A stretch of 9,009 bases of DNA from Cellvibrionales bacterium UBA2511 (GTDB lineage Bacteria > Pseudomonadota > Gammaproteobacteria > Pseudomonadales > Porticoccaceae): assembly GCA_002341315.1 (NCBI GenBank), contig DDNV01000077.1, positions 979 through 9,987 of the forward strand. The letters run 5' to 3'. The translations under genes were made by a program, and so were the position numbers. Below are positions 5,706-9,009 of the stretch, piece by piece. The stretch's first letter is position 1; the number at the start of each line of letters is the position of its first letter. The notes below the pieces were generated by a model. The model did not search any database. It was not told where the DNA came from and was given only the letters and a program-made list of their open reading frames with translations.

Positions 5706-6956
5706 CTATTGCCATTGTTTGTCACTTCGGTGTTCCAGTACGAACAGCCCCACATCAATGGCACCTTCTTTAAACCCCCCTTCGCAATAACTCAGATAAT
5801 AGCGCCACAAACGGTAGAAACGCTGATCAAAACCCAGGGTGCTGATTTGCGCCCAGCGTTCCTCGAAGCGTTCCCGCCAAAGTTCAATTGTCCTGGCATA
5901 GCCCCCGCCAAACATTTCCTGATCGACAAGACAAAAGCCATGCTGTGAGAACTTTTCTTGCAGGGCCGTTACACTGGGCAACATCCCACCGGGGAAGATA
6001 TGACGCTGAATGAAGTCAGCCTGCTTGCGGTAGACCTCAAAGCGCTTTTCATCAATGGTGATAATCTGCAGCACGGCTCTGCCACCGGGTTTTAATACGC
6101 CTTTGAGTTTTTTGAAGTAGCTGTCCCAATGGGTCTCACCCACTGCCTCAAACATCTCAATCGAAACGACCCCATCGTACTGTCTCTTCAGGTCTCGATA
6201 ATCGGTCAAACTGATTGTGACCCGGTCTGCCAGACCTGCTTTGGTGAGCTTGTCCTCCGCCCAGCGCCGCTGCTCCGAAGACAGGGTGATGCCGTGAACC
6301 CGGACGTTAGCGGTTTCGGCAGCCTGTAGGGCAAATTCACCCCAGCCACAACCAATTTCCAGCAGCTGATCCTGTTCTCTGGGTGACAGCAACTGGAGAA
6401 TACGTTGATATTTTTTCGTCTGAGCCTGTTGCAGGGATAGCCCGCCATGATCAAACATCGCCGCGGAATACGTCATCCCGGGGTCGAGCCACTCCCGATA
6501 AAAATCGTTGCCCAGGTCGTAATGCGCAGCAATGTTTCGGCGGCTACCCCGGCGCGTATTACGACGGCTCCAGTGGTAGAGGTTATAGAGCAGGTCATTG
6601 ACATAACCGGCTTTCGCCATGCTGTTCAGGGTCGGTTCATTCTGAATCGCCCAGCGGATCAAGGCGGTTAGATCAGCACTGTCCCACTCACCGCCCAGAT
6701 AACTGTCGGACCAGCCATTGGTGCCACCAAAGAATAACCGGAACAGGGGCGTCATTGAGTAAAGGCTGACAGAGGCAGCTGTGTCACCCTGACCAAACAG
6801 GTGCCTGTGGCCACTGGGAAACTGCATTGAGAGTACCCCCTGACAGTGAGCCAGCTTTCTCCGCAACAGCCGGATAATTTGTGTTTCCAACCACGCTGGT
6901 GAACTTGTCGGTTGCCTTGGGGTGATATCGTCGGCATCGAGGTCAGAGCTGTTCAT
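5706..6956 (-). CDS. CFA-synthase-like SAM methyltransferase with altered active site
   Basis: This is a class I SAM-dependent methyltransferase of the cyclopropane-fatty-acyl-phospholipid synthase family, expected to act at the membrane on unsaturated acyl chains. It has 416 residues, against 382 in E. coli Cfa. After an N-terminal domain (about 20-130) come the substrate-side motif HYDLGNDFYREWLDPGMTYS (145-164), the SAM-binding LLEIGCGWGEFAL (198-210), and MFEAVGETHWDSYF with the conserved catalytic Glu270. FPGGMLPS (321-328) and Tyr353 in FGGGYARTI are also family features. Against E. coli Cfa as I recall it, Cys139 corresponds to Ala165 and His266 to Gln297, so two bicarbonate-site residues are missing. 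ATG 6956 is preferred because GGAG (complement of 6966-6969) lies 9 bases upstream; ATG 6971 would add five residues. It overlaps the DUF1365 gene by 14 bases. It may form a methylated fatty acid and not a cyclopropane. Confidence 0.88.
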   Translation of the reverse strand: MNSSDLDADDITPRQPTSSPAWLETQIIRLLRRKLAHCQGVLSMQFPSGHRHLFGQGDTAASVSLYSMTPLFRLFFGGTNGWSDSYLGGEWDSADLTALIRWAIQNEPTLNSMAKAGYVNDLLYNLYHWSRRNTRRGSRRNIAAHYDLGNDFYREWLDPGMTYSAAMFDHGGLSLQQAQTKKYQRILQLLSPREQDQLLEIGCGWGEFALQAAETANVRVHGITLSSEQRRWAEDKLTKAGLADRVTISLTDYRDLKRQYDGVVSIEMFEAVGETHWDSYFKKLKGVLKPGGRAVLQIITIDEKRFEVYRKQADFIQRHIFPGGMLPSVTALQEKFSQHGFCLVDQEMFGGGYARTIELWRERFEERWAQISTLGFDQRFYRLWRYYLSYCEGGFKEGAIDVGLFVLEHRSDKQWQ

Positions 6957-7770
6957 GGTGCAATACTCCATCTTTGTCCCGCCAGCTAAAATCGCGGGTG
7001 TTCTTTGTAGTTTTTCTGGGCTGCAGGGGTAACCCCTTCAGCCACAGGCGCAACGCTTGCCAGTGAATGGCACCGATAATTTTCAGGGTCATTAGTGGAT
7101 GGCTTAAAAAGAGCCGTAGCAAGGTTGCATCGTTGAGTGTCCGATACTGGCCGTTGAAGGCAGCCAGCAGGACATGGTTGCCGGGCTTGTCTGCCCCGTC
7201 GTTGGATTGCCTGATGAAAACAGATACCTGTTTTTGATCGGGTGGCTGAATCCGGAAACGGTAATGGGTTTCCATCGGCATGAACGGGCTGACGTACATG
7301 GCTTTCTCGGCCCGCTGGTCAACCAGGGTATTTTTCCGTTGTGGATCCACTGGAATCAGATAGGTATGTTTTTGTTTGAAGGTGTTGCTGACTTCGTAGA
7401 GCACAGCCGACAGCTGCTGTTGGTCGTTGTAGCAGAAATAGATACTTAGCGGATTAAACACATATCCCAGTATTCTCGGATAGCAGAGCAACTGGATATG
7501 GGCAGTGGCATGACCAAAACCGCGCTCGGTCAATAGTCGGCCCATGTGTCCCTTCAGGTCTGATTCTCCACTGCCGTGATCTTTCTCGTGAAAGGAAAAC
7601 AGATTGAAACGGTTGAGTGAAAAGAGCCGAAGTCGGCCATCCAGTGTTTTCAGTTCATCGAGGTCAAGATACAGCGAGAAAACCCGGTAGGTAAACCGGT
7701 GTCTTTTCGGGCGCAGACGCCGATGCATGACCCTGCCACTGTACAGGGCCGATTTCAGTTTCTCAGACAC
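6943..7770 (-). CDS. DUF1365 family protein
   Basis: DUF1365 proteins have no settled biochemical function. They are nearly always encoded between a COG2907-type oxidoreductase and a CFA-like methyltransferase, so a role in acyl-chain modification or transfer is inferred. The protein has 275 residues, a normal length. It starts SEKLKSALYSGRVMHRRLRP and continues HRFTYRVFSLYLDLDEL, the family's characteristic opening, then has FSFHEKDHGSG, RILGYVFNPLSIYFCYN, SNTFKQKHTYL, the KAMYVSPFMPMETHYRF block and a C-terminal basic amphipathic helix. GTG 7770 is chosen because it retains the conserved ALYSGRV segment and overlaps the upstream gene by 8 bases. The first in-frame ATG (7728) would cut that segment off, and the open frame upstream to 7935 lies inside the neighbouring gene. 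A GGAA nine bases upstream is a weak ribosome site. It is in the middle of a tightly overlapping three-gene operon. Confidence 0.87.
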   Translation of the reverse strand: MSEKLKSALYSGRVMHRRLRPKRHRFTYRVFSLYLDLDELKTLDGRLRLFSLNRFNLFSFHEKDHGSGESDLKGHMGRLLTERGFGHATAHIQLLCYPRILGYVFNPLSIYFCYNDQQQLSAVLYEVSNTFKQKHTYLIPVDPQRKNTLVDQRAEKAMYVSPFMPMETHYRFRIQPPDQKQVSVFIRQSNDGADKPGNHVLLAAFNGQYRTLNDATLLRLFLSHPLMTLKIIGAIHWQALRLWLKGLPLQPRKTTKNTRDFSWRDKDGVLHHEQL

Positions 7771-9009
7771 AGTACAATTCCACAGCAGAGTCGGGCAGTG
7801 AGCCAGTATGGATTTCAATCCGGGAGTTCGGCTCCTCCAATTGCCAGGGGCGGACAACACCGCCCAGCGCTTCGGCGACAGCCAGCCCGGATTGCAAACC
7901 GTCCTCATGGAAACCGTAACCGAAATAGGCGCCACAGAACCAGGTATGCTGCTTGCCCTGCAGTGACCAGAGTTGCTTCTGGGCTGTCAGTGAGGATTGA
8001 TCAAATGCGGGGTGGTCGTAAAAAAAACTTCTGATAATCGTGCCGGACCTGGGCATTTTCAGTGGGTTTAGGGAGACCATTACCGGTTGTTCTGTAGCCA
8101 GCGGCTGGAGCTGGTTCATCCAGTAGCTGACGGACACTTTTCTTTTCTGGCCACTGACCAGCTGCTCGTTTTTTGATGCAGATTTGTTGCTGGTCAGATA
8201 ATTCCAGCTGGACCAGACTTTTTGACGTTTTGGCATCAACTCGGTGTCCAGATGAAGAAAGGCCCGGTTTCGCTGGTAGGGAAAACAGCTGAGCAGGGCC
8301 TGCTCTTCGGTTGTCGGGTCAGCCAGCAAGGCAAGTGCCTGGTCACTGTGGCAGGCAAAAACGACGTCATCGAATATTTCCCGGTTGCCGTGAATATCGT
8401 CCAGAGCTACCTGTTCCCCCAGTCTTGTGACGGATTGAATACGGGTATTCAATCGAATGGAACCCTGCAGGGTGGCAGCAATTTTATCCACATATTGACG
8501 GCTGCCACCGACCACCGTACGCCATTGTGGCCGGTTATTTACCTGGGTCAAACCGTGGTTGCTGCAAAAACGCAGAAAACTCAGGGCAGGATAATTCAGC
8601 ATTTTGTCGACAGGTACTGACCAGATTGCCGCGCCCATGGGTAGCAGGTGGTTGTTGATAAAGGATTTGCCGTAACGGTGTTTTTCAAGCAATTCGCCGA
8701 GGGAAAAGTGCTCGAGGTTGGCGGACTGGAGCAGTTTCGGTGATTCTCGATAAAAGCGCAGCAGATCGGTCACCATTCCCCAGAAAGCCGGTCGTAACAG
8801 GTTCCGTTTTTGTGCCAACAGCCCCGACAGGCCACTGCCGGAATATTCGAGCTCCCCGCCGTTCACTGACACGGAAAAGGACATGTCGGTATCACAGGTT
8901 GTTACCCCCAGCTGCTCAAAAAACTTCACCAGGTTGGGGTAGTTGACGGGGTTGTAGACGATGAATCCGGTATCGACGCTGATGGCCCGTTTGTCCGAAT
9001 CAAAGGTTA
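7763..9009 (-). CDS. FAD/NAD(P)-binding oxidoreductase, COG2907 type (5' end outside window)
   Basis: A flavin-dependent amine-oxidase-fold protein, here lacking its N-terminus, where the GxGxxG dinucleotide-binding motif should lie beyond base 9009. About 414 residues are visible and the frame is open to the window edge. They include VDTGFIVYN followed by NYPNL near the edge, the MSFSVSVNGGELEYSG region, VVFACHSDQALALL in the middle and, near the C-terminus, WFCGAYFGYGFHEDGLQSG plus LAVAEALGG, the FAD-binding end typical of this family. A GTG at 8929 is internal, because conserved family sequence continues upstream of it. The substrate is unknown; the linkage with DUF1365 and a CFA-like enzyme suggests oxidation or desaturation of phospholipid acyl chains, which is inference. 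It is the first visible gene of the operon, its stop overlapping the DUF1365 start by 8 bases. The promoter is outside the window. Confidence 0.9.
   Translation of the reverse strand, partial: TFDSDKRAISVDTGFIVYNPVNYPNLVKFFEQLGVTTCDTDMSFSVSVNGGELEYSGSGLSGLLAQKRNLLRPAFWGMVTDLLRFYRESPKLLQSANLEHFSLGELLEKHRYGKSFINNHLLPMGAAIWSVPVDKMLNYPALSFLRFCSNHGLTQVNNRPQWRTVVGGSRQYVDKIAATLQGSIRLNTRIQSVTRLGEQVALDDIHGNREIFDDVVFACHSDQALALLADPTTEEQALLSCFPYQRNRAFLHLDTELMPKRQKVWSSWNYLTSNKSASKNEQLVSGQKRKVSVSYWMNQLQPLATEQPVMVSLNPLKMPRSGTIIRSFFYDHPAFDQSSLTAQKQLWSLQGKQHTWFCGAYFGYGFHEDGLQSGLAVAEALGGVVRPWQLEEPNSRIEIHTGSLPDSAVELYCV

Noticed and set aside
7771..7935. N-terminal extension of the DUF1365 protein into the oxidoreductase gene
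   Set aside because: The extension lies out of frame over conserved C-terminal coding sequence of the FAD protein. The family start matches GTG 7770.
8927..8929. GTG 8929 as the start of the FAD oxidoreductase
   Set aside because: The same frame continues upstream with the family sequence DTGFIVYN and NYPNL to the window edge, so the gene is cut by the window and does not start here.
1..9009. tRNA, rRNA, CRISPR, insertion sequences or attachment sites
   Set aside because: I looked for cloverleafs, regularly spaced repeats, transposase motifs and flanking inverted repeats and saw none.

Overview
The window looks like an ordinary chromosomal stretch of a gammaproteobacterium. The gene order cmk-rpsA-ihfB-lapA-lapB-pyrF, the close match of IHF-beta, S1, Cmk and LapB to the E. 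coli proteins as I remember them, and the moderate GC content all fit. A marine group near Cellvibrionales/Alteromonadales is my guess, but the sequence alone does not settle the genus. I see no mobile element, CRISPR array, tRNA or rRNA. No gene-free stretch exceeds about 115 bases.

Left part (1-5199, all + strand): a housekeeping block. It starts with the 3' end of cytidylate kinase (cmk), followed by ribosomal protein S1 (rpsA), IHF beta subunit (ihfB), the inner-membrane proteins LapA and LapB that control LPS synthesis, orotidine-5'-phosphate decarboxylase (pyrF), and a small exported ComEA-like helix-hairpin-helix protein. Hairpins with T-tracts lie after rpsA, ihfB and the comEA-like gene, and a weaker hairpin lies after pyrF. 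Three of these hairpins sit directly in front of the next gene's start codon, so the genes are in a row but are probably not one uniform transcript. The 115-base rpsA leader can form three consecutive small hairpins, reminiscent of the autoregulated rpsA leader of E. coli.

Right part (5265-9009): a lipid-related accessory cluster. A SnoaL/NTF2-fold protein is on the + strand. It faces three overlapping genes on the - strand, transcribed in the order FAD/NAD(P)-binding oxidoreductase (COG2907 type, 5' end outside the window), DUF1365 protein, and a cyclopropane-fatty-acid-synthase-like methyltransferase. These four families recur together in proteobacteria, often near photolyase or ChrR/LitR-type light and singlet-oxygen regulators, and are thought to modify unsaturated acyl chains of membrane phospholipids. 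The CFA-like enzyme keeps the SAM site and the catalytic glutamate. By my alignment from memory it has lost two E. coli Cfa bicarbonate-site residues (Cys139 to Ala, His266 to Gln). Its product may therefore be a methylated or furan-type fatty acid and not a cyclopropane. This is the most interesting part of the window.
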